Notes under the pieces: generated by a model
Seen by the model: the letters and a program-made list of their open reading frames with translations, nothing else
Told to the model about the DNA's origin: nothing
Databases searched by the model: none
Origin: DASRFA01 sp035651755
GTDB taxonomy: Bacteria; Desulfobacterota; Binatia; UBA12015
NCBI GenBank assembly: GCA_035651755.1
Contig: DASRFA010000053.1
Span: 1-64,000, forward strand
Direction of reading: 5' to 3'
DNA: 64,000 nt
Shown: positions 43,765-51,924 of the stretch, in pieces
Numbering within the stretch: the first letter of the stretch is position 1
Layout: every line of letters starts with the position of its first letter
Made by a program: the position numbers and the translations under genes

Positions 43765-44655
43765 TCAGTCGGAAGGCTGCGCTGCGCTCGCCGGTCGCGC
43801 GTCGGCGGGCAGGCGGACGCGCGCGACGGTTCCGCGACCCGCTCCCGCGCTCTCGAGTCGAAGCGATCCGGCGTGCCTCTCGACGAGGCCGAGCGCGAGC
43901 GGAAGCCCGAGCCCGCGCCGCGCCTCGCGCGACGCCTCGGTGTCGCGCGCCCCTGCAATCAGGTTCTCCGCCTGCTCGGGATCGAGCCCGCTGCCGGTGT
44001 CCGTCACCTCGACCTCGACTTGAGCTCCGTCGCGACGGAGCCGGACGCCGACGCGGCCGCCTTCGGGAGTCGCGCGGATCGCGTTGTCGACGAGCTGTGC
44101 GATCGCCTGCGCGAGGCGGTCGCCGTCACCCTGCAGCGTCACGTCGCCGACCGCCGGCTCGATCTCGACCTGGACGCCCTTCGCGCGCGCGACCGGCGCC
44201 GTCTTCTCGACGGCGGCGCGCGCGGCCGCGCTCAGGTCGACCGGGCCGTCGCTGTAGGACAGCGTTCCGGCCCGCAGGCGCGCGAGGTCCACGAGGCACT
44301 CGAGGAGGCGCACCTGCGCGCGCGCGCCGCGCTCGATGGCGTCGAGCGCGCGCTCGCGCTTCTCTTCCGGCAAGAGCCCGCCGCGCAGCAGCTGTGCCCA
44401 CGTGAGCACGGTCCCGATCGGACCGCGCAGGTCGTGCGAGACGCTCGAGATGAACTGATCGCGCGACTTCGCCGCGCGCGCCGCCTCGGCGCGCGCCTCC
44501 TCGAGCTCGCGCGCGAGCCGGTCGGCGCGCTCTTCCGCGGCCAGGCGCAGCGAGCGCTCGCGATCGACTTCTTCGCCGTCGTGGGCGCGCGCCGCGTGCG
44601 TCCGGCCGCCCTCCGGCGTCGATCGACCGCGTCCCGCCACGCCGTCCAACTTCAT
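43765..44655 (-). CDS. Cytoplasmic sensor histidine kinase
   Basis: The product is 296 aa from ATG 44655. It has no membrane helix or sensor domain: residues 25-60 are a charged coiled coil (RLAAEERADRLARELEEARA), then HisKA with FISSVSHDLRGPIGTVLTW and an ATPase with QLVDNAIRATPEGG (N box), DTGSGLD (G1) and RRGLGLPLALGLVERH (G2). It lies at the head of the minus-strand stress block and may be controlled by a partner protein. The BON-protein gene sits 49 bases upstream on the same strand, so co-transcription is possible. The NtrC-type regulator and lone receiver at 50-52 kb are candidate targets by proximity only. Confidence 0.85.
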   Translation of the reverse strand: MKLDGVAGRGRSTPEGGRTHAARAHDGEEVDRERSLRLAAEERADRLARELEEARAEAARAAKSRDQFISSVSHDLRGPIGTVLTWAQLLRGGLLPEEKRERALDAIERGARAQVRLLECLVDLARLRAGTLSYSDGPVDLSAAARAAVEKTAPVARAKGVQVEIEPAVGDVTLQGDGDRLAQAIAQLVDNAIRATPEGGRVGVRLRRDGAQVEVEVTDTGSGLDPEQAENLIAGARDTEASREARRGLGLPLALGLVERHAGSLRLESAGAGRGTVARVRLPADARPASAAQPSD

Positions 44656-44704
44656 GGCGTCCGATCGAATCGGGCGCGCGCCGGAGTGTCAACAGTGGTC
44701 GCGT

Positions 44705-45766
44705 TCACCCCTCGCCCTTCACGTGCAGGTCGTCGGAGATCACCGAGCGAACGCCGGGCGTCGACCGGGCGGCGACTGCGGCCGTCACGCGATCGAACGA
44801 GCTCGGCACGTCGCCCGTGAGCCGCACGACGCCGTTCTTGACCTCCACGTCGATGTCCGCCTTCGCGAGCGACGAGCGCCGCTCGAGCGACTGCTCGACT
44901 GCCTTCTGGAGGTCGTCGTCCTTCGCCTCGACCGCATCCTGGCGAGAGCTGGGGACCACCTGGAGCTCGTTCCGGACCTGGTGCACGCCGTTCACCTTGC
45001 GCGCGTCGGCCTCGGCCGCGGCCTTTTGCTTGTCGCTCGAAACCATGCCGAACAGGGTCACGACGCCGCGGTCGGTGTCGACGTTGACGTCGAGGGCCGG
45101 GGTGTCGGGATCCGCGAGGAGGCGCATCTTCGCCTGCGAGGTGATCCACGCGTCGCTGACCGTCGCGGACGCTGCATGCGCCGTTTCACCCGCGGTCCGG
45201 CGATCGCCCTCGCGCCGGACCTCGGCGTCGGCGAGCGCGTCGGGGCTCTTGATCTCGCTCGCGACGCGGCGCACGCCCGGCACGCCGGCCGCCGTCGAGA
45301 CCGCCGTCAGGTGATCTTCGAAGCTCTCGGCACGCCCGGCGAGCAGCACGACGCCGCCGTTCACCGACTCCACCGTGATGTCGCTTCCGGCGAGCTGCGG
45401 GGTGTCGGCGAGCGCCTTCTGGACGTCCGCCTTCACGCGATCGTCCTTCGCATCGGTCCGCGCGTTCGCGCCTGCCGTGACGACCTGGAGCAGGTTTCGC
45501 ACCTCGCGTGTCCCGTCGATCTTGCGCGCGACGTCCGCGGCGCGCGCCTTCTCCTGCTCGCTCGTGACCTTCCCGTGCAGCGTCACCCGGCCGTCCACCG
45601 TGTCGACGTTGATCGCGGTGCCGGAGACGCCGTCCGTCGTGAGAAGCGCCATCTTCGTCTTCGCAGTGATCCAGGCGTCGCTGGCGGCGTGGCTGGGCCG
45701 CGCCGCGAGCAGCGCGATCACAGCGCCGGCGAGCATGATGCTCGATCGTCTCGCAATTCGGTTCAT
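44705..45766 (-). CDS. Exported protein with four BON domains
   Basis: The product is 353 aa. ATG 45766 has AGGAGG eight bases upstream, and the signal peptide ends near PSHAAS. Four BON-type repeats are visible: residues of about 28-95 (INVDTVDGRVTLHGKV), 105-172 (ITVESVNGGVVLLAGRA), 200-268 (VNVDTDRGVVTLFGMV) and 282-345 (DVEVKNGVVRLTGDV). Repeats 1 and 3 begin with a SDAWIT(A/S)(K/Q)(T/A)KM segment, so the gene arose by duplication of a two-BON unit. OsmY-like BON proteins are periplasmic and made under osmotic or envelope stress. The neighbours here (DUF1328, YqjD/YqjE-like, CsbD) fit that role. Confidence 0.9.
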   Translation of the reverse strand: MNRIARRSSIMLAGAVIALLAARPSHAASDAWITAKTKMALLTTDGVSGTAINVDTVDGRVTLHGKVTSEQEKARAADVARKIDGTREVRNLLQVVTAGANARTDAKDDRVKADVQKALADTPQLAGSDITVESVNGGVVLLAGRAESFEDHLTAVSTAAGVPGVRRVASEIKSPDALADAEVRREGDRRTAGETAHAASATVSDAWITSQAKMRLLADPDTPALDVNVDTDRGVVTLFGMVSSDKQKAAAEADARKVNGVHQVRNELQVVPSSRQDAVEAKDDDLQKAVEQSLERRSSLAKADIDVEVKNGVVRLTGDVPSSFDRVTAAVAARSTPGVRSVISDDLHVKGEG

Positions 45767-45875
45767 GAGTGATCCCTCCTCATGTCGGTTGATGATCGCC
45801 GATCGCGTCGGTGCAGACCGGCACGAGTGCGAGCGCTGGCTCCGCGCGTCGAAGCCAGCGCTCCGAGCGGTCGCT

Positions 45876-46037
45876 TCACGGAGAAGCGCGGCCGGTGAAC
45901 GCCGCCACCACCAGGAAGATGAGTGCGACGACCACGAGGATGTAACCGATCTCCGCGGACATCCCGGCCACGCCACGGAAGCCGAGAACCGCCGCGATGA
46001 GAGCGACCACGAAGAACGTCAGCGCCCAGCTCAGCAT
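45876..46037 (-). CDS. DUF1328 small membrane protein (YtjA-like)
   Basis: The product is 53 aa. ATG 46037 has GGGAGG seven bases upstream. Two membrane helices, ALTFFVVALIAAVLGF and YILVVVALIFLVVAAF, flank the conserved GVAGMSAEIG turn. The family is widespread and stress-linked in proteobacteria, with no known biochemical role. It is followed by the BON gene 109 bases downstream on the same strand. Confidence 0.9.
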   Translation of the reverse strand: MLSWALTFFVVALIAAVLGFRGVAGMSAEIGYILVVVALIFLVVAAFTGRASP

Positions 46038-46366
46038 GTGAGAACCTCCCGCACCCTCGGGTGCACCGTTGAACCGATCCGTCGGCCCCATGGACGGTGC
46101 TCGCCGACGACGTCGCCGAGCGCCGCACGCATCCTTGTGACCGCGCTTCGAGCAACCGCGGTGCCACCGCGAAGAACGCGGCAGCGACTCGGAATTCCGG
46201 TGGTCGACGCGCGCTGCGCTCGTCGCCCGGCAAATGTGCGACCGAGCCCGTGTAAGCGTTACACCGAAGCGCGCGGGTCGAGCGCAGCGGGGACGAACGG
46301 AAACATTGCCCTGACCGAAGCCGCGGGAAGCGCGGTCGGTCGGCCGCTTCGCGGTTCGGCTCGGAT
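46038..46366. other. Intergenic region with a palindrome
   Basis: About 330 bases hold no supported gene. This must contain the promoter for the DUF1328 gene and perhaps the BON gene. The clearest element is the palindrome at 46250-46264, listed separately. Confidence 0.5.
46250..46264. promoter_or_regulatory. Palindrome GTGTAA-GCG-TTACAC, possible operator
   Basis: Perfect 6-base arms flank a 3-base centre. The core GTAAGCGTT recurs at 49874-49882, between the AI-2E transporter and csbD, as GTAAGCGTTTCAC. Both copies lie in intergenic gaps of the stress block, 213 bases before the DUF1328 start and 174 and 152 bases before the AI-2E and csbD starts. A shared regulator is possible but unproven. 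Confidence 0.35.
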
Positions 46367-46891
46367 TCAGATGAGGGTCGTGCTGGCTGGCTCTCCGTCC
46401 GTGGCAGCGTCGGACGGCGTGTCGCCGCGCCGGTCGGCGGGAACGGACGCTTCGGGCGCGCGCGAAAGCGACCCGTCTCGCGAGGCTCCGGCCGCGTGCT
46501 CGTCGCGAGGACGAGCGCCGTTCCCGTTCCGCATCCGGTCGCCGACGCGCGCGAGGACCTTTGGCACCTGGCGCTCGATGATCTGATGCACGAGCCCGGT
46601 GAGGGCGACGAATCCCACGTGCACGAGGAGCGAGCTCGGCCGGAGCTTCCGCGCCGGGTCGTCGGGCATGCCGTTCGCGAGCGACCCGTTCGCGCTCGCG
46701 CGCTGGCCGAGACGCCCGAGTGCGAAGCCGACCGCGATCGAGCCGCCAAGCGCGAGCCACGGATGCTGTCCGATCTGCGCCTTCACGTCGACCTTCCGGC
46801 GAAGCTCGTCGCGCAGCAGCTCGAGCTTCTCCTCGAGGTCCTGCCGGGTCGCTACGATGTCCTCGTGGATGGTTTCCGATTCGTCAGCCAT
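46367..46891 (-). CDS. DUF3618-like membrane-associated protein
   Basis: The product is 174 aa. ATG 46891 has AGGAG eight bases upstream. The N-terminal helix IHEDIVATRQDLEEKLELLR resembles the DUF3618 motif (ExxATRxxLxxxLxxL), then VDVKAQIGQHPWLALGGS leads into a short hydrophobic segment with GFALGRLG and a second one, LLVHVGFVALTGLVHQII. The C-terminal 50 residues are charged and low-complexity. It is the last gene of a coupled trio: its start lies inside the end of the holin-like gene (40-base overlap). Confidence 0.75.
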   Translation of the reverse strand: MADESETIHEDIVATRQDLEEKLELLRDELRRKVDVKAQIGQHPWLALGGSIAVGFALGRLGQRASANGSLANGMPDDPARKLRPSSLLVHVGFVALTGLVHQIIERQVPKVLARVGDRMRNGNGARPRDEHAAGASRDGSLSRAPEASVPADRRGDTPSDAATDGEPASTTLI

Positions 46892-47277
46892 TGGTAGTTC
46901 TCCTGTAGCGACTCGGCGGTCTTCTCCGGGTAGAGGTTCGCCGCGCGCAGACGCGCGAGCGCGACCGCGAGCAGGATGCCGCCGACGACGAGCAGGAATC
47001 CGCCGGCCAGAGCGTAGCCGGCCCACGGCGGCCACATGCGGACGAACGCGATCACGAGGCCGCCCGCGAGCACGCCCACGATCAGGCCCGCGGCGGCGAG
47101 GAACGCGCCGGCGACCAGCAGCACGGCCGGCGTCTTGAACGACGATAGGTCGGAACGGAGCTCGACGCGGGCGAGCTCGAGCTCCTTGCGGACGAGCATC
47201 CCGACGTCGCCCAGGATGTCGGCGACGAGCGACGTGAGCGACGCGTCGCCCTCGCGGTTCTGCGCCTGCACCGTCAC
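46852..47277 (-). CDS. Holin-X/YqjE-like inner-membrane protein
   Basis: The product is 141 aa. GTG 47277 overlaps the preceding stop (GTGA) with GGAG just upstream. The start LTSLVADILGDVGMLVRKEL with LARVELRSDL is the amphipathic region of the phage-holin-3_6/YqjE family, and two membrane hairpins follow (AVLLVAGAFLAAAGLIVGVL and YALAGGFLLVVGGILLAVAL). YqjE sits beside the ribosome-associated membrane protein YqjD in enterobacteria, and the same order is seen here. The exact role is unknown; it is not part of a prophage. Confidence 0.85.
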   Translation of the reverse strand: MTVQAQNREGDASLTSLVADILGDVGMLVRKELELARVELRSDLSSFKTPAVLLVAGAFLAAAGLIVGVLAGGLVIAFVRMWPPWAGYALAGGFLLVVGGILLAVALARLRAANLYPEKTAESLQENYQWLTNRKPSTRTS

Positions 47278-47606
47278 CTCCGAAGCGCGCGCGCGGCGAG
47301 GAAGCCGATGCTGGCCCCGACCAGAACCGTTCCGATCGGCCGCCGGCGGATCGCCGACTCGATCTCCGTACGCCATGTCGTCGGGTCGCCCTCGCGGATC
47401 AGGGCTCCGACGCGCTCGACGCCGCGCTTGACCGACTGCGCCGCCGATTGCGCCGCGTCGGCGACGCGCTCCGTCGCCGAGCTCGGCGGCTGCGCGCCGC
47501 GCGACGTCTCGTAGGTCGGAGGCGACACGCCCGCGGCGAGCGGCGTCACGCCGTCGTCCGGCAGCAGTTCTTCTTCGGAACGAACGCGACTCGTCGCCGT
47601 CGCCAT
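47274..47606 (-). CDS. YqjD/DUF883-like C-tail-anchored protein
   Basis: The product is 110 aa. ATG 47606 has GGGAGGG seven bases upstream. It has a hydrophilic N-terminal half, a helix RVADAAQSAAQSVKRGVERV in the middle and a single C-terminal membrane segment, PIGTVLVGASIGFLAARAL, ending in RR. That layout (soluble helix, then P-x-G-T-V-x-V-G anchor) resembles the DUF883/ElaB/YqjD family, whose members bind stationary-phase ribosomes to the membrane. It is the first gene of the trio, and its stop overlaps the next start. Confidence 0.7.
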   Translation of the reverse strand: MATATSRVRSEEELLPDDGVTPLAAGVSPPTYETSRGAQPPSSATERVADAAQSAAQSVKRGVERVGALIREGDPTTWRTEIESAIRRRPIGTVLVGASIGFLAARALRR

Positions 47607-47786
47607 GATGCACCCTCCCGGTCGGCGGCCGGAGCAATGCCCGTGCCGGCTCCGTCTGCGCGTCGATTGCCCGGGGCGCGATGACCGCGCCCGCGTCGGC
47701 TGCGCGGCACGCGCGGCGGCTCCGCGTGCGCGCAGGACCAGTCACCGCGCGAAACTACAAACGTCCTGCAATTCCGGGTGGGCGAC

Positions 47787-49700
47787 TCACGCGGCGGACG
47801 TGCGGATGGTCGCGGCGGGATGGTCATCGCCGCTCGCGTCCTCTTCCGTCGCCTCGTCCGCGTCGGGCATCGGAGCGCCGGTCGCCTGCCACACGCGGTC
47901 GCGCGCCTCGAGGAACGAGCCGACCGCGCTCGTCGCGGTGGGCTGCCCATCTGCGGTCGGCTCTGGAGGGAGGAGGCCGCGCCACGCGATCACCACGACG
48001 CGCGTCGAGGGCAGGCGGCGTCGCAGGACCTGCGCGATGCGGCGCGCCGGACCGACGCTCTCCGCGGAGAGCGCCACGATGCACGCGACGGGCGGGGGCG
48101 TGCCGACCGGATCGAAGTCGCCGTCGAGCGCCGCGTCGGCCCACCAAGCGGGCGCGATCTCGGCGTACGGGCCGTCGACGAGGTTCCGGAGGATCGCGAC
48201 CCCGAGGTCGTCGGGCGCGCCGTTCGCCGGATAGGCCGGGATGCGGGGCGGCCGGTGAGCGCCCGGCTCGGCGGGTTCGGGCGCGGCCTTGCCGCGCCGC
48301 TCGAGGTCGATCGCGTCGATCACCTCGCGCGCGGCGCGCAGCACGCGTTGCTCGTCCGCCGGCGACAGCGCCGCCCGCACGCGGTCGGCGCGCATCGCGA
48401 CGAGAGCGGGAACGAGGAGCTCGTCGTACGCGTGCGACTCGGGGTGCGCGTCGCCGAACTCGTGGACGATCTCGCGCGCCTCCTCCGCGTCGCCCGCGAG
48501 CAGCCGCTGGTAGAGCCGGGCGTGGAGGTCGAGCGGCGGCTCGTCGCCGAGCAGGACGGCCAGAAACTGCAGGTCGGGGACGTAGCGGCTCAGCACCACG
48601 AGGCAGACCGTGAGCGGCGTCGCGACGATGAGACCGACCGGCCCCCAGAGCCACGTCCAGAACGCGATCGCGACCAGGAGCGCGACCTGCGACACGCCTG
48701 CGCTCTGCCCGTAGAGGAGCGGCTCGAGCAGCATGTTGCAGATGAGCTCGGCGCCGACGATCACGCCGAGGACGAGCAGCGGACCCTGCCAGCCGGGAAT
48801 CACCGCGAGGCTCAGCAGGACCGGGAGACCGCCGCCGATCAACGGTCCGACGTAGGGAATGAAGCGCAGCATGGCGGCGAGGAAGCCGAACAGAAGGGCG
48901 TACGGCAGGCCGATCAGGAAGAGCACCGTGCCGATCGCGACGCCGAAGCTCGCGTTGATGGTCGTCTGCATCACGAGATAGCGGCTGATGCGCTGTGCCG
49001 CCTCGTCGAGCGCGCGCGTCGTCACCGCGATGTGCGCGTGTCCGGCGATCCGCAGGACCCGGTTCCTGAGCCCGCGGCGCTCGATGAGGATGAAGATCAC
49101 GAGCACGACCACGAGGCCGGCCGTCGACAGCGCTTCGAGCAGGGGCGGAAGCTGGAGCAGCACCGAGCCCGGCTTCTCCACCACGACGGCGACCTGCTCG
49201 GGCGGCGGCGCGCCTTCGTGGCCGCCGTTGATCTCGTCCATGACCTGCCCCGCCGTCGAGCGGAAGCGGTCGACGATCGTCCCGCGTGCGACCTCGCGGA
49301 CCGCGATCGCTCGCTCGCGGATGGTCGAACGGTAGCGCGGCAGCTCGTCGCCGAGATGCGAGACCTGGCGGAGAATGGCGTAGCCCGCCGCCGTCAGCAC
49401 GACGAACGTCAGCAAGGTGACCACGATCACCGACGGCACGTTCCCCATTCCGAGGCGCTCGAAGCGGTCGACGACCGGCGCGAGGAGGAAAGCGAGCAGC
49501 ACCGCGAGCGCGACCGGGATGAAGACCGCGCTCCCGAAGTAGAGCGAGGCGACGACGACGAACGCGGTCGCCAGCCCCACGAACACGCGCATCCCGGCGA
49601 TCGGTTGCTCGTGCGACTGGCTCTGCCGGTCGGCGAGCGGCGTCTCGGTCGCCGCCGGTGGCGGCTCGGACGGTTCGCTCGAGTCGTTGGATGGCGTCAC
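47787..49700 (-). CDS. AI-2E family transporter with a long cytoplasmic C-terminal extension
   Basis: The product is 637 aa from GTG 49700; the usual family length is about 350. Residues 1-30 are a hydrophilic Ser/Pro-rich start. Membrane helices run from VGLATAFVVVASLYFG to PVGLIVATPLTVCLVVL with the family signature FIPYVGPLIGGGLPVLLS and ELICNMLLEPLLYGQSAGVS. After about residue 385 comes a soluble part: a helical region (YQRLLAGDAEEAREIVHE, ALVAMRADRVRAALSPADEQ) and a Rossmann-like stretch, VACIVALSAESVGPARRI and TRVVVIAWRGLLPPE, as in some long family members. It is probably an exporter or channel of unknown substrate. It is divergent from csbD. Confidence 0.85.
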   Translation of the reverse strand: MTPSNDSSEPSEPPPAATETPLADRQSQSHEQPIAGMRVFVGLATAFVVVASLYFGSAVFIPVALAVLLAFLLAPVVDRFERLGMGNVPSVIVVTLLTFVVLTAAGYAILRQVSHLGDELPRYRSTIRERAIAVREVARGTIVDRFRSTAGQVMDEINGGHEGAPPPEQVAVVVEKPGSVLLQLPPLLEALSTAGLVVVLVIFILIERRGLRNRVLRIAGHAHIAVTTRALDEAAQRISRYLVMQTTINASFGVAIGTVLFLIGLPYALLFGFLAAMLRFIPYVGPLIGGGLPVLLSLAVIPGWQGPLLVLGVIVGAELICNMLLEPLLYGQSAGVSQVALLVAIAFWTWLWGPVGLIVATPLTVCLVVLSRYVPDLQFLAVLLGDEPPLDLHARLYQRLLAGDAEEAREIVHEFGDAHPESHAYDELLVPALVAMRADRVRAALSPADEQRVLRAAREVIDAIDLERRGKAAPEPAEPGAHRPPRIPAYPANGAPDDLGVAILRNLVDGPYAEIAPAWWADAALDGDFDPVGTPPPVACIVALSAESVGPARRIAQVLRRRLPSTRVVVIAWRGLLPPEPTADGQPTATSAVGSFLEARDRVWQATGAPMPDADEATEEDASGDDHPAATIRTSAA

Positions 49701-50033
49701 GGCGTTCGTTCGTTGAAGGGGGTCAGCAAGCGGCGCGCCGCCCCGCCTGCAAGGTCCGCGCCGGCGTGAGCCGCGTGCGGGCCCGAAATCTGCACGCGGC
49801 CTTCGCGGGTACGCGATGCTTGGGATCGCGCGTGCAGAAGTTTCATCTGCGGCTTGCAAGGACGTCGGCCGCCGTAAGCGTTTCACGCATGACAGTGCTC
49901 GGTGACGCGAGCGACCCACGCTGCGCCGGAACACGCGCGCGTCGGATGCCGGCCCGGGGCTTGCATCGCTTCAGTACGCAAGCGCGCGGCTCGAGCTTCG
50001 AGCGCCCACGCGCGCATCGCAAAAGGAGAAGTC
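49701..50033. other. Divergent intergenic region upstream of csbD
   Basis: There is no gene here. It holds GTAAGCGTTTCAC at 49874-49886, similar to the palindrome at 46250, and a small inverted repeat, GCAGA (49834-49838) with TCTGC (49846-49850). It must carry promoters for both flanking genes; I see no convincing -35/-10 pair. Confidence 0.5.
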
Positions 50034-50231
50034 ATGAACTGGGATCAGATCGAAGGGAAGTGGAAGCAGTTCTCGGGCAAGGTGCGCGAGAAGTGGGGCA
50101 AGCTGACCGACGACGACCTCACGACGATCGCCGGGAAGCGCGACAGCCTTCTCGGGAAGCTCCAGCAGCGCTACGGCTACGCGAAAGACGAAGCCGAGCG
50201 CCAGCTCGACGATTTCGCCCGCGGCCTCTGA
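50034..50231 (+). CDS. CsbD-family general stress protein
   Basis: The product is 65 aa. ATG 50034 follows a strong AAAAGGAG. It has the typical sequence: NWDQIEGKWKQFSGKVREKW at the start and KLTDDDLTTIAGKRDSLLGK in the middle. CsbD-like proteins (YjbJ) are small, highly charged, cytoplasmic and strongly induced in stress or stationary phase; the molecular role is unknown. It is monocistronic, closed by a strong hairpin. Confidence 0.95.
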   Translation: MNWDQIEGKWKQFSGKVREKWGKLTDDDLTTIAGKRDSLLGKLQQRYGYAKDEAERQLDDFARGL

Positions 50232-50245
50232 GTCCGGGTGGTTCG

Positions 50246-50274
50246 CGCGGGCCCGTCCCAGCGGCGGGCCCGCG
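50246..50274. terminator. Perfect 10-bp hairpin between convergent genes
   Basis: CGCGGGCCCG (50246-50255) pairs with CGGGCCCGCG (50265-50274) around a 9-base loop, 15 bases after the csbD stop and before the convergent regulator's end. It is strong enough to serve both directions, although the T-run is missing. Confidence 0.6.
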
Positions 50275-50319
50275 TCGCCGCTGGGCGGCGGGTCGAGCAG
50301 ATCCGCCGCCCGAGCGCGC

Positions 50320-51726
50320 TCAGGTCCCGCCGGTCGCGCGCGCCGGCATGTCCTTCGCCTTCGCGCGCCCGCTGTACGCGTTCAGCCGGTTGTAGAGAGT
50401 CTTCAGGCTGATGCCGAGCGTCCGCGCCGCCTGCTCCTTGTTTCCGTCGTACGCCTCGAGCGTCGCGAAGATGAGCCGGCGTTCCGCCTCCGCGATCGAC
50501 GTCCCCGGACGAAGCACGATCGTCGGACCGGCGACCGTCGTTCCGCCCGGTGCGGGCGCGTCGAGCGCCGCGTCGCCGGTCAACGTCGGGAGGCAGGCGA
50601 CGTCGATCTCGTCGTCGGCGAGGATGAACGCGCGGTGCATCACGTTCTTGAGCTCGCGCACGTTGCCGGGCCAGTGGTAGCGCCGCAGCAGCTCGATCGC
50701 GCCGCGGCCGAGCCGCTTGTTCATCTTCTCCTCGCGATTCATCTGCGCGAGGAAGGTCTCGGCCAGGAGGTCGATGTCGCCGCCGCGATCGCGCAGCGGC
50801 GGTAGCTGGAGCGGGAACACGCTCAGGCGGTACAGCAGGTCGGGCCGGAACTTGCCGTTCTCGACCGCCTCCTGCGCGCTCCGGTTGGTCGCGCCGATGA
50901 TCCGGACGTCGACCGGGATCTCCTTCTCGCCGCCGATCCGGACGACCGTGCCGCTCTCGAGCGTCCGCAGGAGCTTCACCTGCAGGTCGATCGGCATCTC
51001 GGTGACCTCGTCGAGGAAGAGCGTGCCGCCGCCCGCGCGCTCGAAGTAGCCGCGGTGTTGGCGATCGGCGCCCGTGAAGCTGCCGCGCTCGTGCCCGAAG
51101 AGCTCGCTCTCGATGAGCTGGGGCGACACGGCGCCGCAGTTTAGGGCGATGAAGGGGCTCTTCCGACGGCGGCTGATCTGGTGGATCGTCTGCGCGACGA
51201 CCTCCTTGCCGGTCCCGCTCTCACCCTGGATCAACACGGTCGCGTTGGTCGGTGCGACGCGCGCGATCAGGTCGTAGAGCTCCTGCATCGGGGGCGACGC
51301 GCCGACGAGCGCACCGAACCGGCCGAGACGACGGAGCTCGTTTCGCAGGTCGTCCACCTGCTCGGAAAGCTCCCGGCGGCGCGCGACGTTCGCGAGGATC
51401 GCCTGGAGGCGCTGTACGTCCACCGGCTTCGTCAAGTAGTCGACGGCGCCGTCGCGCAGCGCCTTCACGGCCGAGTCGACGCTCGCGTGGCCGGTGATGA
51501 CGACCACCTCGGTCGGGACGTCGGCGAGCTGGCGCAGGAGCTGCGAGCCGTCGCCGTCGGGGAGGCTCAGGTCCACGAGCGCGAGATCGGGGGTGCGATC
51601 CGCGAGCATGGTGCGCGCGTCCGCCAGCGTCCGGGCGGTCTCCGTCGAGAAGCCGTGCTGGCGGACGACCTCGGTGATCGCTTCGAGGAAGTCCGGATCG
51701 TCGTCGATGATCGTTGCGTGCGGCAT
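50320..51726 (-). CDS. NtrC-family sigma-54-dependent response regulator
   Basis: The product is 468 aa from ATG 51726. The receiver (1-118) has TIIDDDPDFLEA, the phospho-Asp in LALVDLSLPDGDG, and YLTKPVD. The AAA+ domain (about 138-372) has Walker A GESGTGKE, ELFGHERGSFTGADR, where the sigma-54 contact loop reads GSFTGA instead of GAFTGA, GGGTLFLDEVTEM (Walker B) and PDLLYRLSVFPLQLPPLRDR. A Fis-type helix-turn-helix ends the protein (NKEQAARTLGISLKTLYNRL). It activates sigma-54 promoters on phosphorylation. The cognate kinase is not adjacent; the soluble kinase at 43.8 kb is a candidate. Confidence 0.95.
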   Translation of the reverse strand: MPHATIIDDDPDFLEAITEVVRQHGFSTETARTLADARTMLADRTPDLALVDLSLPDGDGSQLLRQLADVPTEVVVITGHASVDSAVKALRDGAVDYLTKPVDVQRLQAILANVARRRELSEQVDDLRNELRRLGRFGALVGASPPMQELYDLIARVAPTNATVLIQGESGTGKEVVAQTIHQISRRRKSPFIALNCGAVSPQLIESELFGHERGSFTGADRQHRGYFERAGGGTLFLDEVTEMPIDLQVKLLRTLESGTVVRIGGEKEIPVDVRIIGATNRSAQEAVENGKFRPDLLYRLSVFPLQLPPLRDRGGDIDLLAETFLAQMNREEKMNKRLGRGAIELLRRYHWPGNVRELKNVMHRAFILADDEIDVACLPTLTGDAALDAPAPGGTTVAGPTIVLRPGTSIAEAERRLIFATLEAYDGNKEQAARTLGISLKTLYNRLNAYSGRAKAKDMPARATGGT

Positions 51727-51924
51727 CGTGGCGTCTAGTGGCGCAATTGTAGGATCTGCAGCATCGAGGCGCAAAGCCCTCCTGGCGCCGAGGTGGTCGG
51801 AATCCCTTTCTGGGACCCCGCCGATCGCGCCGCGCTCGCGGCGTGGCCCGGATTCTGCATCTCCCCAGGACAGCCTACACGGTCACGCGGGAGTGGGAAG
51901 AAGTCATCCCGCGGGAGCGCCACC

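Noticed and set aside
46852..47277. Holin-like protein as a sign of a prophage
   Set aside because: The neighbours are chromosomal stress genes in the YqjD/YqjE order; there are no phage structural, integrase or lysis genes nearby.
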